64,000 bases of DNA, taken from contig CAZQVE010000005.1 of the NCBI GenBank assembly GCA_964596695.1, positions 37,531 through 101,530 of the forward strand, in the 5' to 3' direction. Positions 37,975-45,726 of this stretch are shown here, piece by piece; within the stretch, counting starts at the first letter, position 1, and each line of letters starts with the position of its first letter. The notes beneath the pieces are model-generated. The model did not search any database and was not told the origin of the DNA. It saw only the letters and a list, made by a program, of their open reading frames with translations. The translations under genes were made by a program, and so were the position numbers. The DNA is from UBA2112 sp964596695 (GTDB lineage Bacteria > Patescibacteriota > Saccharimonadia > Saccharimonadales > Saccharimonadaceae).

Positions 37975-37999
37975 GCAAAGCTTACTATTTTTGGTAATG
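37970..37999 (+). promoter_or_regulatory. Leaderless promoter of the 37997 gene
   Basis: tatatagg, then agcttactatttttggtaATG: the same spacing and wording as the element before 37367. It overlaps the end of the preceding gene. Confidence 0.45.
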
Positions 38000-38548
38000 A
38001 CTACTTTTGTAGATGATGAAGAATTAAAGAAGCTTCAAGAAAAAAGAGCTAGCCAATTACAACAAACGGCACATGTTCAAGGACAAAATGCTAAAAAACA
38101 TAAACCAAATACTAATGTAAAGAATATTAATGCTCCTCCAACACCTCCAGTTGGAATTATAAATAATATACTTACCACAATTGCAGGAAGAAATTATAAC
38201 GATAATGTAAAGCCAGAAAATATAATGATTGATACTTTTAGTCCTACACCATATGGCCTAAAAGATTTAATCAATCAACTATTAAAGAACGTTCAAATGC
38301 AATATCAATATCTTAAAAAAGAATACAAAGAAGAGGATGCAATATCATACACCAAAGACTTTATTGCCTGTTTATGGGAATTAAAAGCATACAAATATGT
38401 GGATATACAATCAGAATATGATGAAGTTCAAGTTACAGTTAATCCAAAGGCATTAGTTTATCTTAATACCATAGCATACTTTACAAATCCCTCAGATTTA
38501 CAGCAACAATACCAAGTATTTTTAGGGTTAGCAAATGTTAGCCAATAA
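37997..38548 (+). CDS. Hypothetical protein (183 aa)
   Basis: Charged N-terminal helix (ELKKLQEKRASQLQQTAH), Asn/Pro linker, then a helical C-terminal domain (YGLKDLINQLLKNVQMQYQYL; DAISYTKDFIACLWELKAYK). ATG 37997 fits the conserved promoter element; TTG 37991 is an alternative. No motif recognised. Confidence 0.5.
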   Translation: MTTFVDDEELKKLQEKRASQLQQTAHVQGQNAKKHKPNTNVKNINAPPTPPVGIINNILTTIAGRNYNDNVKPENIMIDTFSPTPYGLKDLINQLLKNVQMQYQYLKKEYKEEDAISYTKDFIACLWELKAYKYVDIQSEYDEVQVTVNPKALVYLNTIAYFTNPSDLQQQYQVFLGLANVSQ

Positions 38549-38601
38549 GAGGGTCTATAACAATTATATAGACCTGGAGTTTATAGAGATAATGACGATG
38601 A

Positions 38602-38841
38602 TTGAGACGATTAAGACTCCATATTCTAGATTATTTTGGACAAACAATATTTATACATGTGGTTACTGTAGCATGCTTAACTGGATGGTTGCTTTTACTG
38701 GTAGGGCTTTCATTTGATCAATATATTACGTGGTTATGGCAATCGACTTTGTTGGCATTTGGGTTTAACTATTTTCTCTATTTGTGTCTTAATTGGTTCA
38801 AACCGAGATGGCATAAAAGGATTGGATTGAAGAATGAGTAA
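38602..38841 (+). CDS. Small membrane protein (79 aa)
   Basis: Two hydrophobic helices (about 18-36 and 45-62) and a basic end (KPRWHKRIGLK). Start is a TTG; another frame opening at ATG 38592 ends at 38717 and lacks sensible composition. The stop overlaps the next start. Confidence 0.45.
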   Translation: MRRLRLHILDYFGQTIFIHVVTVACLTGWLLLLVGLSFDQYITWLWQSTLLAFGFNYFLYLCLNWFKPRWHKRIGLKNE

Positions 38842-39112
38842 AATTGAATTAGTAAATGCCTTTAGAACATATCAAGGGGATTGTTATCATACCAATTGTA
38901 TTTCTCATTTTTTTAAGTATCATAATTTAGGATCTACTCTTGGTGCAATTGAAGTTGATGAAGAGCTTAAACATGATAAACAAGATGAAGTATTTGAAAG
39001 ATGGGAACGATACCTTAGAATGTATGGATTTAAAGTATTAGGTAAATTAAATAATAGTAATGAAGAATGGAGTGGTTCTTATTGGATAATAACTCGATTA
39101 ACAGATATATAA
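38834..39112 (+). CDS. Hypothetical protein (92 aa)
   Basis: Overlaps the upstream gene by 8 nt. An acidic middle helix (DEELKHDKQDEVFERWERYL) lies between strands; contains Cys/His (DCYHTNCISHFF) that might bind metal. Unrecognised. Confidence 0.5.
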   Translation: MSKIELVNAFRTYQGDCYHTNCISHFFKYHNLGSTLGAIEVDEELKHDKQDEVFERWERYLRMYGFKVLGKLNNSNEEWSGSYWIITRLTDI

Positions 39113-39134
39113 GGGAACGATACTAGTTGACTAG

Positions 39135-39371
39135 ATGAGAGACGAAATATTATCCTTTTTCACACAACCTAATCATATTGGTCTAGATTGGTCACGAAGA
39201 GATGTAAGAACTAAAGTTTTAGGTTATTGGCCTAAAACAGATAAATATTCAGAGTTTGAGAAAGCATTTAATGCTTTGAGAAAAGAAGGTAGATTAGAAC
39301 ACACTAGAACTGTTACAGCAAGTGGGGCATATGTTCTTTTATACAAATTGGTGCATACAGAACATGAATAG
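39135..39371 (+). CDS. Winged-helix-like small protein (78 aa)
   Basis: The order helix, helix (VRTKVLGYW), helix (FEKAFNALRKEGRLEHTR) and a closing hairpin (GAYVLLYKL) fits a winged helix. Probably DNA-binding, by inference only. Its end overlaps the next gene start. Confidence 0.5.
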   Translation: MRDEILSFFTQPNHIGLDWSRRDVRTKVLGYWPKTDKYSEFEKAFNALRKEGRLEHTRTVTASGAYVLLYKLVHTEHE

Positions 39372-39819
39372 CAAAGAACTTTTTCATTATATTAATAATA
39401 TTGCAGAAGAGAAATACAAAGAAAAACTTGCCTTAGAAAAACAACGTAAATATCAACAGGAACAAGAGGACGGGCACAAAAAATTAATGCAGAAATCTAT
39501 AGAAATATTTTTTGGTAAATTACATAAAGATACTTTATTTAAGATTCGAACAAAAGGCTATCAGGTTCTATCAATGTATTCTTTTTTGAAGATAGGATGC
39601 ATAAAAAGTAACGTAGATGATGTGTTTGCGATTTGGCTTAGTGACGATTATGAAACAGATTATTATGGTGCGGTAAATGACCTTGATATTGATAATTTTA
39701 GTTATGATATGATGAAAGCATTAAATGATAATAAAGAGAAAATTCTTCTAGATATAGCCAAGAGATACGGTTATAAAGAGGAGGGTATAAATGAAGGTGA
39801 CGGAGATGGACATATTTAA
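39367..39819 (+). CDS. Coiled-coil/FGKL-family protein (150 aa)
   Basis: N-terminal coiled coil (KYKEKLALEKQRKYQQEQE) then FFGKLHKDTLFKIRTKGY and a C-terminal helix NDNKEKILLDIAKRYG. Belongs to a virus-specific paralogous set with 51139-51459, 52889-53311, 53668-54090 and 55128-55442. Function unknown. Confidence 0.55.
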   Translation, partial: NSKELFHYINNIAEEKYKEKLALEKQRKYQQEQEDGHKKLMQKSIEIFFGKLHKDTLFKIRTKGYQVLSMYSFLKIGCIKSNVDDVFAIWLSDDYETDYYGAVNDLDIDNFSYDMMKALNDNKEKILLDIAKRYGYKEEGINEGDGDGHI

Positions 39820-39973
39820 TATGGACGATAATGTCTTTATTTATAAAACAATGCTCTTAGTTGAAGCATTATATCAAGCTGGGATCTATGTAGAGGACAA
39901 AGAAAACGTATTAAACAAAGCTGGTGAAATTAAAAAGAAAATGGAACTAGCATATGGAAAGGAGTTGCTTTAA
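39791..39973 (+). CDS. Hypothetical helical protein (60 aa)
   Basis: gaggaggg lies five bases before ATG 39791. Overlaps the previous gene by 29 nt. Product is helical (TMLLVEALYQAGIYVEDKEN). Unrecognised. Confidence 0.5.
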   Translation: MKVTEMDIFNMDDNVFIYKTMLLVEALYQAGIYVEDKENVLNKAGEIKKKMELAYGKELL

Positions 39974-39975
39974 TA

Positions 39976-40443
39976 ATGGCAAACATAAAGATTCCAGAGA
40001 TTCTTAGAGATAAAATACCAAATTGGGCACGGATCATTGAAAATGAAGATATTCAAAATGTTTATGATGAAGACTTTGAAGGCAATGATGGTGAAGCTTT
40101 AAGATTATCTAATTATCAAGTTTGTGTTGGTGGCGAATTGTATAAATTCCATAGTCATTATACACATAAATGCGAAACTTGTGAAACCATTGCAAGTGAG
40201 TTATGCACTGCTAATGAAATAAAAATGCAAAGGGTATTAGATGAATTAGCTGAACATATCAAATACTGTCCTGTTTATAAGAAACTTGTAGTAGAAAACG
40301 TAGATCCTGATGATGTTCCTAATTATAGAGTCAATGATGATTACAAAGCTGAAATGGAGGAAGAATATGAAGATGATGACTATGATGACGATTGGGTTTA
40401 TGACGATGAGGAGGAAGAGGACGAAGATGAAAACAAGTCATAA
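39976..40443 (+). CDS. CVGG-type protein with acidic tail (155 aa)
   Basis: Paralogue of 30741-31199 (PNWARIIENEDI; CVGGELYKF; CETCETI). It differs by a long Asp/Glu/Tyr C-terminus, roughly residues 120-155, that could mimic DNA or bind basic proteins. A second Cys pair-like region is absent. Confidence 0.55.
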   Translation: MANIKIPEILRDKIPNWARIIENEDIQNVYDEDFEGNDGEALRLSNYQVCVGGELYKFHSHYTHKCETCETIASELCTANEIKMQRVLDELAEHIKYCPVYKKLVVENVDPDDVPNYRVNDDYKAEMEEEYEDDDYDDDWVYDDEEEEDEDENKS

Positions 40444-40639
40444 ACTCTTTTTAATTTCTTTAATTGTAATAATTATTGTTCCTCCTGTTATGGCTTACTT
40501 AGATACATTCAGACCTATAGAAAAAACTTTAATGGAATATAATTTTATTATAGTTGCATGGTTTTTTACTTATTTGGGTTGCGGAGTTGGAATTATTGCC
40601 TTCTTTGGTGGAATATTGATGTGGCGTGATGAATCATGA
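40427..40639 (+). CDS. Small membrane protein (70 aa)
   Basis: Hydrophobic helices at about 7-24 and 41-66. ATG 40427 lies within the end of the preceding gene; the acidic codons there double as its ribosome-site region. Its stop overlaps the SLOG gene start, so the two are coupled. Confidence 0.5.
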   Translation: MKTSHKLFLISLIVIIIVPPVMAYLDTFRPIEKTLMEYNFIIVAWFFTYLGCGVGIIAFFGGILMWRDES

Positions 40640-41117
40640 GGGAAACCTCAATCTGCTATCCCATAAAGAAAAGATAGCGATTGTAGGGTCTAGAAATTGT
40701 TCTACTTTAGATAGAAAGCGTGCTGAGAAATTAGCAGAACATTTTGTTCATGGTAACAAATTAATTATTACAGGTTTAGCAAATGGTATTGATACTCATG
40801 CTGCGATTGGTGCTTTAGATGGACAGCAAATCGCAGTTTTACCAACTTTAGATAAAATTTTTCCAGAAAATAACCAAATGCTTGCTCAAGAGATAGTTGA
40901 TAATGAAGGATTGTTATTAGCAATTCATAGAGATGATTTACCATTTCGAGTTAAATACTTGGCACGGGATCGAGTTTTGGTTGAGTTGGCACATTATATA
41001 TTTTTCTTAGGAGATTATAAGCAAGGTGGAACCAAATACACTTATGAGTATGCTAAGAAGAGAAATAAACCAATTGTTACCGAATTAGATATTATTGATA
41101 AACTTATAAGTCTCTAA
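40629..41117 (+). CDS. SLOG/DprA-like Rossmann protein (162 aa)
   Basis: KIAIVGSRNCS, KLIITGLANGIDTHAAIGAL, QQIAVLPT, NNQMLAQEI and LARDRVLVELAHYIFFLG follow the DprA/SLOG order (GSR, SGLAxGID, RNRxI). Only the Rossmann core is present; DprA's DNA-binding extras are missing. SLOG domains bind nucleotides or NAD-derived signals, or single-stranded DNA. It lies 123 nt upstream of NAMPT with one microprotein between, which makes a nucleotide-linked role attractive but unproved. Confidence 0.7.
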   Translation: MNHEGNLNLLSHKEKIAIVGSRNCSTLDRKRAEKLAEHFVHGNKLIITGLANGIDTHAAIGALDGQQIAVLPTLDKIFPENNQMLAQEIVDNEGLLLAIHRDDLPFRVKYLARDRVLVELAHYIFFLGDYKQGGTKYTYEYAKKRNKPIVTELDIIDKLISL

Positions 41118-41139
41118 CTATAAACCGTTTTTGACGTAG

Positions 41140-41244
41140 ATGACTAGAGACGAATTTAAACAATTATTCAAAGTTGGATGTGCCTGTTTTATCCTATCTG
41201 GAATAGGTGGCACAATAGTTTACTTTTGGAGTCCTCCGACATGA
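41140..41244 (+). CDS. Single-helix microprotein (34 aa)
   Basis: One hydrophobic helix (CACFILSGIGGTIVYFW) after a short charged start. It begins at ATG in the gacgtagATGAC context that recurs at other starts, and its stop overlaps the NAMPT start (ATGA), supporting translation. Confidence 0.4.
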   Translation: MTRDEFKQLFKVGCACFILSGIGGTIVYFWSPPT

Positions 41245-42635
41245 TTAGTCCTCCAGTTTATAACAGCGATTTTTATAACGTTACACATCATATAATAGCG
41301 AACCATGACTCCTATAGAGTAGCATACATGTATAATAGAAAAGAACCAATTATTTTATTTGGTTTACAAGGATTGATAAATGAATTAATGAATACAAAAT
41401 TTTATCTAACTGATGCAAAAGAAGCTAATGATGATGCTTATAAAAATGGTGCAGAAAGTTATTTTGATATGTGGTATGTATTAGATAAAGAATTTCATGG
41501 AGATATTAGTAAAGTTCTAAAGATTAGTCAAGTGCCTGAATTATGTTGGTATCCTGCGGGAACACCATTAGCAAAGATAGAAAATATAGATCCAAGGTTC
41601 CCGCAGTTAGTTACATATTTTGAAGGCTACTTAACCAAATGTTTCTATCCTTCTCTTATGCTTACTAAACTTTATGAATACAAGCGAGCAGGAATACAAA
41701 ACTTGCATAACTTTGGTTATAGATCTTATCCTAGTGAAGAAATAGCATTAAGATGTAGCTTGGCATTTTCTATGCTTTATGACGGAACAGATAATTTTCA
41801 TGTGAATCGTCTTAAGAGAGTTAAAAATAGTTTTTATGAACCGTATGCAGAAATTATAGATAAGATAAAACCAAAAAGTATTATTGCTCTTAATCATGAA
41901 GAGGTTCAAGCTTATCGTGACGAAATTGAAATGATTGTTAATGTTGCAACAAAAGGTAAAGGACGATACGTAGCAATGCCAATAGACACATATGATTCTG
42001 ATGAATTCATTGAAAATAATTTACATATTGCTATGGTTCATGGATGTCATAATAATACTTCTTTCTTTTTTAGAATAGATTCAGGTGATCATATACTTCA
42101 ATGTTTAAGGATCTTGGATAAGATAATTGCTTTCAAAAAGGCTAATTGTTTACTAAATAAAACTTCGTTGCCTAAATTTGGGGTTATTATTGGTGATCAT
42201 TTAGATTTAGAAGCAATAAAAAAGATAATAGCAGTGGTTAAAGAATGGATTTTCAAAAGAGATTTAGATATTAACATATGGGATTATGTTTATTTCGGTT
42301 TAGGTGGCAAACTTTTAGAAGGAATTAGTAGAGACGCAGTAGGAATGGTAACAAAATTAGCATGGACAGACCAAGTTGGTAACACTATGAAAACCGCACA
42401 AGGTAAAGAGAGTCTAACAGGCAAAGACCTGGAGATTTGTTTACAAGGAAAAGATTATCTAGTTTATCAAAATGGCCCATTTATCAATTTATACAATGAA
42501 AAACCTATACAAATACAAAATTATACAAGTCTGAAAAGCGGAGCAGTAAAAGGATATGGAACATCTCTAGTTATTGGAGAAACAATAAAGCATGATCAAG
42601 CTGCTTTTAAAAAGAAGATGGGTTTAGAAAAATGA
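41241..42635 (+). CDS. nampt: Nicotinamide phosphoribosyltransferase (NAMPT)
   Basis: NAMPT joins nicotinamide to PRPP, giving NMN for NAD salvage. The 464-residue product matches the family in order: FYNVTHH near the N-terminus; HNFGYRSYPSEE (about 157, cf. HDFGYRGVSSQE); the catalytic His in ALNHEEVQAYRDE (about 218, cf. AAEHS); IDTYDSDEF; the PRPP-site FRIDSGDH (about 278, cf. RPDSG); VIIGDHLDL; and YFGLGGKLLEGISRD (about 352). The start ATG couples to the preceding microprotein. No NMN adenylyltransferase was seen in the window, so a host enzyme would finish NAD synthesis. Confidence 0.88.
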   Translation: MISPPVYNSDFYNVTHHIIANHDSYRVAYMYNRKEPIILFGLQGLINELMNTKFYLTDAKEANDDAYKNGAESYFDMWYVLDKEFHGDISKVLKISQVPELCWYPAGTPLAKIENIDPRFPQLVTYFEGYLTKCFYPSLMLTKLYEYKRAGIQNLHNFGYRSYPSEEIALRCSLAFSMLYDGTDNFHVNRLKRVKNSFYEPYAEIIDKIKPKSIIALNHEEVQAYRDEIEMIVNVATKGKGRYVAMPIDTYDSDEFIENNLHIAMVHGCHNNTSFFFRIDSGDHILQCLRILDKIIAFKKANCLLNKTSLPKFGVIIGDHLDLEAIKKIIAVVKEWIFKRDLDINIWDYVYFGLGGKLLEGISRDAVGMVTKLAWTDQVGNTMKTAQGKESLTGKDLEICLQGKDYLVYQNGPFINLYNEKPIQIQNYTSLKSGAVKGYGTSLVIGETIKHDQAAFKKKMGLEK

Positions 42636-42940
42636 CTCATTGTCCATGTTCGCCAGAATCCTACACACTTGAACATTTAGGATTCTGGCAATACAGATCC
42701 AATTTAAAGATCGAAGAAAATTATCAGTGTCTTAAGTGTAAAAAATACTATAGAATTACCAAAAAAGGCGAGCTAAAAGAAATAGTAAACTTTAAGGGAG
42801 TATCAAAGAACATAACTATTCCTAGAGACTGGAAACCTATTTATAAGGACGGAGGACAAAAGAAAACTAACAATGACACTAACATTAGACGGCGACAAAA
42901 TTTTGTCAATAATAATAGAAACACCTTCAAGCGAAACTGA
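42632..42940 (+). CDS. Zinc-ribbon small protein (102 aa)
   Basis: HCPCSP and CLKCKK give a likely zinc site. The basic Asn/Arg-rich tail (NIRRRQNFVNNNRNTFKRN) could bind RNA or DNA. Overlaps the NAMPT stop by 4 nt and the next gene by 68 nt. Confidence 0.5.
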   Translation: MTHCPCSPESYTLEHLGFWQYRSNLKIEENYQCLKCKKYYRITKKGELKEIVNFKGVSKNITIPRDWKPIYKDGGQKKTNNDTNIRRRQNFVNNNRNTFKRN

Positions 42941-43136
42941 ATTATTCTTTGATCATCCTGCATATGACTATGACGTATTAACTGAAGATGATGGAATGAT
43001 AATTAGATCTGTTCATAAAGGTAGCAAATCAGTCACCATAAGACAAATTTCTAATCAATGGATTATGGATACACAAGTCGATTATAATGGTGAGGATTTA
43101 GAAGATGGCAACGACAATCCTTCTGGACAGCAATGA
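42873..43136 (+). CDS. Hypothetical protein (87 aa)
   Basis: Begins inside the previous gene. Acidic and strand-rich (LTLDGDKILSIIIETP; KSVTIRQISNQWIM). Its similarity in plan to the next product (dense acidic strands) hints at relatedness. Unknown. Confidence 0.5.
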   Translation: MTLTLDGDKILSIIIETPSSETELFFDHPAYDYDVLTEDDGMIIRSVHKGSKSVTIRQISNQWIMDTQVDYNGEDLEDGNDNPSGQQ

Positions 43137-43359
43137 GTGCGAACCAATCATAAAATCTATTACTTTTTTTCTAGATGATTGGGATTATAATTTAACTCCT
43201 GAGAAATATTCTGGATTTGAAAAAATTATAATATGCCATTTAGACGATGATGATTATCCCTTTATTAAAATAGAATTTTATGGTAAAAAGAAAATTAAAT
43301 CAGTTACTAGAATCCACAGATCAGATATTTATAAAGTAGAAACTGTCTACGATTCTTAG
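43105..43359 (+). CDS. Hypothetical protein (84 aa)
   Basis: Overlaps the previous gene by 32 nt. Acidic with strand pattern (EKIIICHLDDDDYPFIKIEFYG). The final codons and following bases (43343-43360) recur at 3077-3094, so this 3' end has a duplicate elsewhere. Confidence 0.5.
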   Translation: MATTILLDSNECEPIIKSITFFLDDWDYNLTPEKYSGFEKIIICHLDDDDYPFIKIEFYGKKKIKSVTRIHRSDIYKVETVYDS

Positions 43360-43360
43360 A

Positions 43361-43408
43361 ATTCTAGAATAAAACTTATATATTTTTTAGGTTATAGTCA
43401 TGCTGCGA
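43361..43408 (+). promoter_or_regulatory. Conserved tatattttttag promoter with ttctagaat box
   Basis: ctagaataaa, then tatatattttttaggttatag before the 43410 start. Near-identical wording precedes 50676 and, on the minus strand, 63220 and 61429. Likely a shared promoter class. Confidence 0.55.
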
Positions 43409-43409
43409 G

Positions 43410-43631
43410 ATGCAAAATAAAGAAAGAATAATTTGGATTGGAATTATAATAGGTCTATTGGTAATTTTTGCAATCATATGGACTTATTCTACCGCAAAAA
43501 TCAATGCAGAAAATGAATATCTAAACACCATGTATTTGAAAAAGAGGATGCAATTAACATGCTTTGAACCTAATGTGTGGGATAGCAGTATGTGGTATCA
43601 AGATAAAGAATGTATGGAGAGATGGAGATAG
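43410..43631 (+). CDS. Single-pass membrane protein (73 aa)
   Basis: N-terminal helix (IIWIGIIIGLLVIFAIIW), then a helical tail with two cysteines (LTCFEPN, KECMERW). It starts a new transcription unit under a conserved promoter. Confidence 0.5.
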   Translation: MQNKERIIWIGIIIGLLVIFAIIWTYSTAKINAENEYLNTMYLKKRMQLTCFEPNVWDSSMWYQDKECMERWR

Positions 43632-43636
43632 ACATT

Positions 43637-43668
43637 TATATCTGTAAGCTCCACTTTTTAGTAATATG
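43637..43668 (+). promoter_or_regulatory. Leaderless promoter of the 43666 gene
   Basis: tttatatct, then aagctccactttttagtaatATG, matching the elements before 37367 and 37997. Confidence 0.45.
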
Positions 43669-44103
43669 TATCCATTTGATTTACTTAGAAGTTTACCTGC
43701 TTCTTGTTACAAAAAAATTTATGACACTTACAAAGGACAAAATAAATACGCTTCTTTTAGAGAATTAAAACAAATTTCTGGAACAAATACATTTACTAGC
43801 GTAATGCAAGAACTTCATACTATTTCTTTTAGCGCAAGACAACAATTACCTCCAACTGAAGTTATAGATATGTTTGAACTTGAAAAAGCATTAGTGCATT
43901 ATCTATATATGAGAACACAATGTAAAGAAGATATTCTTGTTCCCAAAATAGACCCTAGAACAATCATTATAAATGGTTCACCATATTTTACTCCTGGCGT
44001 TAGAATTGCTATAAATAACCCTATGACAGGAACAATAGTAAAATATAATCCACCAAAGAAAGAAAAATCAATTGCAAATGAGTGGAAGCTCAATGCTAAT
44101 TGA
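43666..44103 (+). CDS. Hypothetical protein (145 aa)
   Basis: Helical N-terminus (FDLLRSLPASCYKKIYDTYK) and C-terminal beta-like part (TPGVRIAINNPMTGTIVKYN) resembling an SH3-like turn. Unknown function; coupled to the next gene by overlap. Confidence 0.5.
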   Translation: MYPFDLLRSLPASCYKKIYDTYKGQNKYASFRELKQISGTNTFTSVMQELHTISFSARQQLPPTEVIDMFELEKALVHYLYMRTQCKEDILVPKIDPRTIIINGSPYFTPGVRIAINNPMTGTIVKYNPPKKEKSIANEWKLNAN

Positions 44104-44596
44104 TTATGGTTACAGAACAACTTCTTATGTTGTAATGGACGGAGATAAACGTCGTTGCTTTTTATGTGGCGAACGATGTTATAGCTCTTGTCTCGAAATA
44201 AAAGATTCTTATGGTGTTGAGGTTGTTTGTGGACTTTGTGTTTATTATAATGAAAATATAAATCGACCAAGTTGTAATATTAAAGAAGAACAGTTTAAAC
44301 GAATTAAAGAAAAGAATGAAAAGATTGCAGAAAAGAATAAAATTAGAGAACGTAGGCGAAGATATAGATCTTTTTGTTGTGAAACGTTTGGTAAATTCTT
44401 GTTAATGCAAGACAAACAAAAAGACTATGTAAAAATAACTGATCAAGGTAGAATGAGATTTGTAGAACATAGTAAAGATTGTGATGGGTTAGAGTGTTGT
44501 TATGGACATGAAAAAATTACCAAGCATAAGAAATTTGATTTTAAATTCTGTCCGTTTTGTCGAAAGAAATTTATACGGAGAAAAGAACAGAAATAA
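44093..44596 (+). CDS. Multi-zinc Cys-rich protein (167 aa)
   Basis: CFLCGERC, CGLC, CCETFGKF, CDGLECC and CPFCRKKF indicate two or more zinc sites, with a charged helix between them (IKEKNEKIAEKNKIRERRRRY). Start overlaps the upstream stop. Possibly a nucleic-acid-binding protein. Confidence 0.55.
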   Translation: MLIDYGYRTTSYVVMDGDKRRCFLCGERCYSSCLEIKDSYGVEVVCGLCVYYNENINRPSCNIKEEQFKRIKEKNEKIAEKNKIRERRRRYRSFCCETFGKFLLMQDKQKDYVKITDQGRMRFVEHSKDCDGLECCYGHEKITKHKKFDFKFCPFCRKKFIRRKEQK

Positions 44597-44604
44597 AGAC
44601 GAAG

Positions 44605-44823
44605 ATGTTAAAGACATGGCAACTCTGGACGATTCTAATAATAGGAATTTCATTGTGGATTATTGGAACTTTTGTATATGCAATTTATTTTGCTCCGTTA
44701 CCAAAAGAAGACGTAAATCCCATTGTAATAAATGAATCTGAAATAAAGAATAACACCGATAAACCTCTTCCGTTCACTCATAATTTTAGTGAGGATACAG
44801 TCTTAAAGGGGGTGATTAAATGA
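44605..44823 (+). CDS. Single-pass membrane protein (72 aa)
   Basis: Hydrophobic helix at about 6-27 (LWTILIIGISLWIIGTFVYA) followed by a hydrophilic outside segment. Coupled to the next membrane protein by an ATGA overlap. Confidence 0.5.
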   Translation: MLKTWQLWTILIIGISLWIIGTFVYAIYFAPLPKEDVNPIVINESEIKNNTDKPLPFTHNFSEDTVLKGVIK

Positions 44824-45107
44824 CTAAATATTGGGCTGATTGTATAGTATTTACTATTTTAAGTATTGTTCTTATTTCTGTATTGGTATCTTTACCTGAG
44901 CATGAATATGGAACCAAAACAGTGACAACAACGATAGACTACATTAATGGAACCGATTTTAAAACACAAGAAATTACACCATTAAAAGTTCATGATGATG
45001 TAACACTAATGACAACTATAACAGGACTAGCAATTTTGTTTGCATTCTTTGCAATAGTTTTACTGTTTAAAACAATAGATGAACTAGGAAAAAATAGGGA
45101 TTATTAA
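44820..45107 (+). CDS. Two-pass membrane protein (95 aa)
   Basis: Helices at about 7-26 and 63-82 flank a hydrophilic loop. Its stop lies just one base before the tRNA-Tyr gene on the opposite strand. Function unknown. Confidence 0.5.
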   Translation: MTKYWADCIVFTILSIVLISVLVSLPEHEYGTKTVTTTIDYINGTDFKTQEITPLKVHDDVTLMTTITGLAILFAFFAIVLLFKTIDELGKNRDY

Positions 45108-45179
45108 TCCCCGCTGAGCGAATCGAACGCCCCTAGTACGGTTCTACAGACCGTTGCATAGCCACTCTGCCAAACGGGG
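45108..45179 (-). tRNA. tRNA-Tyr(GTA)
   Basis: Acceptor CCCCGTT pairs with AGCGGGG; anticodon arm ACGGT-CTGTAGA-ACCGT; T arm with TTCGATT loop. First of 13 packed minus-strand tRNAs. Confidence 0.9.
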
Positions 45180-45183
45180 TTAG

Positions 45184-45255
45184 AGTCGTATAAAGGAGTC
45201 GCACCTTTTTAATTAAGCTTTGCAGGCTTACGCATAACTGTTCTGCCAATACGAC
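45184..45255 (-). tRNA. tRNA-Cys(GCA)
   Basis: Acceptor GTCGTAT/ATACGAC; anticodon arm TAAGC-CTGCAAA-GCTTA. The T loop reads TGCGACT rather than TTCnAnT. Confidence 0.87.
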
Positions 45256-45257
45256 TA

Positions 45258-45330
45258 TGCCTTAACTAGGACTCGAACCTAGAACTCTCAAGTCTTCAAC
45301 CTGATGCTCTCCCAATTGAGCTATTAAGGC
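45258..45330 (-). tRNA. tRNA-Phe(GAA)
   Basis: Canonical cloverleaf: acceptor GCCTTAA/TTAAGGC, D stem GCTC/GAGC, loop TTGAAGA, T loop TTCGAGT. Confidence 0.93.
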
Positions 45331-45333
45331 GCA

Positions 45334-45404
45334 TGGGATACCTCCGAGTCGAACGGAGACACAAAGTTTTGGAGACTTTGCTCATACCCTTAGATCAATA
45401 TCCC
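45334..45404 (-). tRNA. tRNA-Trp(CCA)
   Basis: Acceptor GGGATAT/GTATCCC; anticodon arm AAAGT-CTCCAAA-ACTTT. No intron, unlike most archaeal tRNA-Trp genes. Confidence 0.88.
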
Positions 45405-45407
45405 TTA

Positions 45408-45480
45408 TACTCCTAGAAAGATTCGAACTCTCGTCTCAGGTTCCAAAGACCCGAATGCTTGTCCACTACACCATAGGAGT
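45408..45480 (-). tRNA. tRNA-Gln(TTG)
   Basis: Acceptor ACTCCTA/TAGGAGT; anticodon arm CGGGT-CTTTGGA-ACCTG; T arm GAGAG-TTCGAAT-CTTTC. Confidence 0.9.
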
Positions 45481-45484
45481 TCAA

Positions 45485-45558
45485 TGGGGTATAGAGGCTT
45501 CGATCCTCTGCTCCCTGCCGTCCAAAGGCAGCACTTTACCAAACTCAGCTAATACCCC
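45485..45558 (-). tRNA. tRNA-Pro(TGG)
   Basis: Acceptor GGGGTAT/ATACCCC; anticodon arm CTGCC-TTTGGAC-GGCAG. The T loop starts ATCGAAG, so T54 is replaced by A, an unusual change. Confidence 0.87.
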
Positions 45559-45561
45559 AAA

Positions 45562-45645
45562 CGCTGTCAGCATGATTCGAACATGCGCGTGATTTCTCAC
45601 ATTAGGTTAGCAACCTAACTCTTTTAACCGCTCAGACATGACAGC
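45562..45645 (-). tRNA. tRNA-Ser(GCT)
   Basis: Class II tRNA with a long variable arm (about TGTGAGAAATCACG); acceptor GCTGTCA/TGACAGC, anticodon arm TTAGG-TTGCTAA-CCTAA, discriminator G as expected for serine. Confidence 0.92.
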
Positions 45646-45648
45646 TCA

Positions 45649-45722
45649 AGCCTGTACTCGGATTCGAACCGAGATCTTCTAAGTTAGAAGCCTAGAACTC
45701 TATCCAATTAAGCTATACAGGC
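45649..45722 (-). tRNA. tRNA-Arg(TCT)
   Basis: Acceptor GCCTGTA/TACAGGC; anticodon arm CTAGG-CTTCTAA-CTTAG; T arm CTCGG-TTCGAAT-CCGAG. Reads AGA, a codon common in this AT-rich genome. Confidence 0.9.
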
Positions 45723-45726
45723 AATA

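Noticed and set aside
38535..38717. 60-codon frame overlapping the 38602 membrane protein
   Set aside because: Cuts through a hydrophobic segment without start signals; the other frame has two clear membrane helices and a coupled stop.
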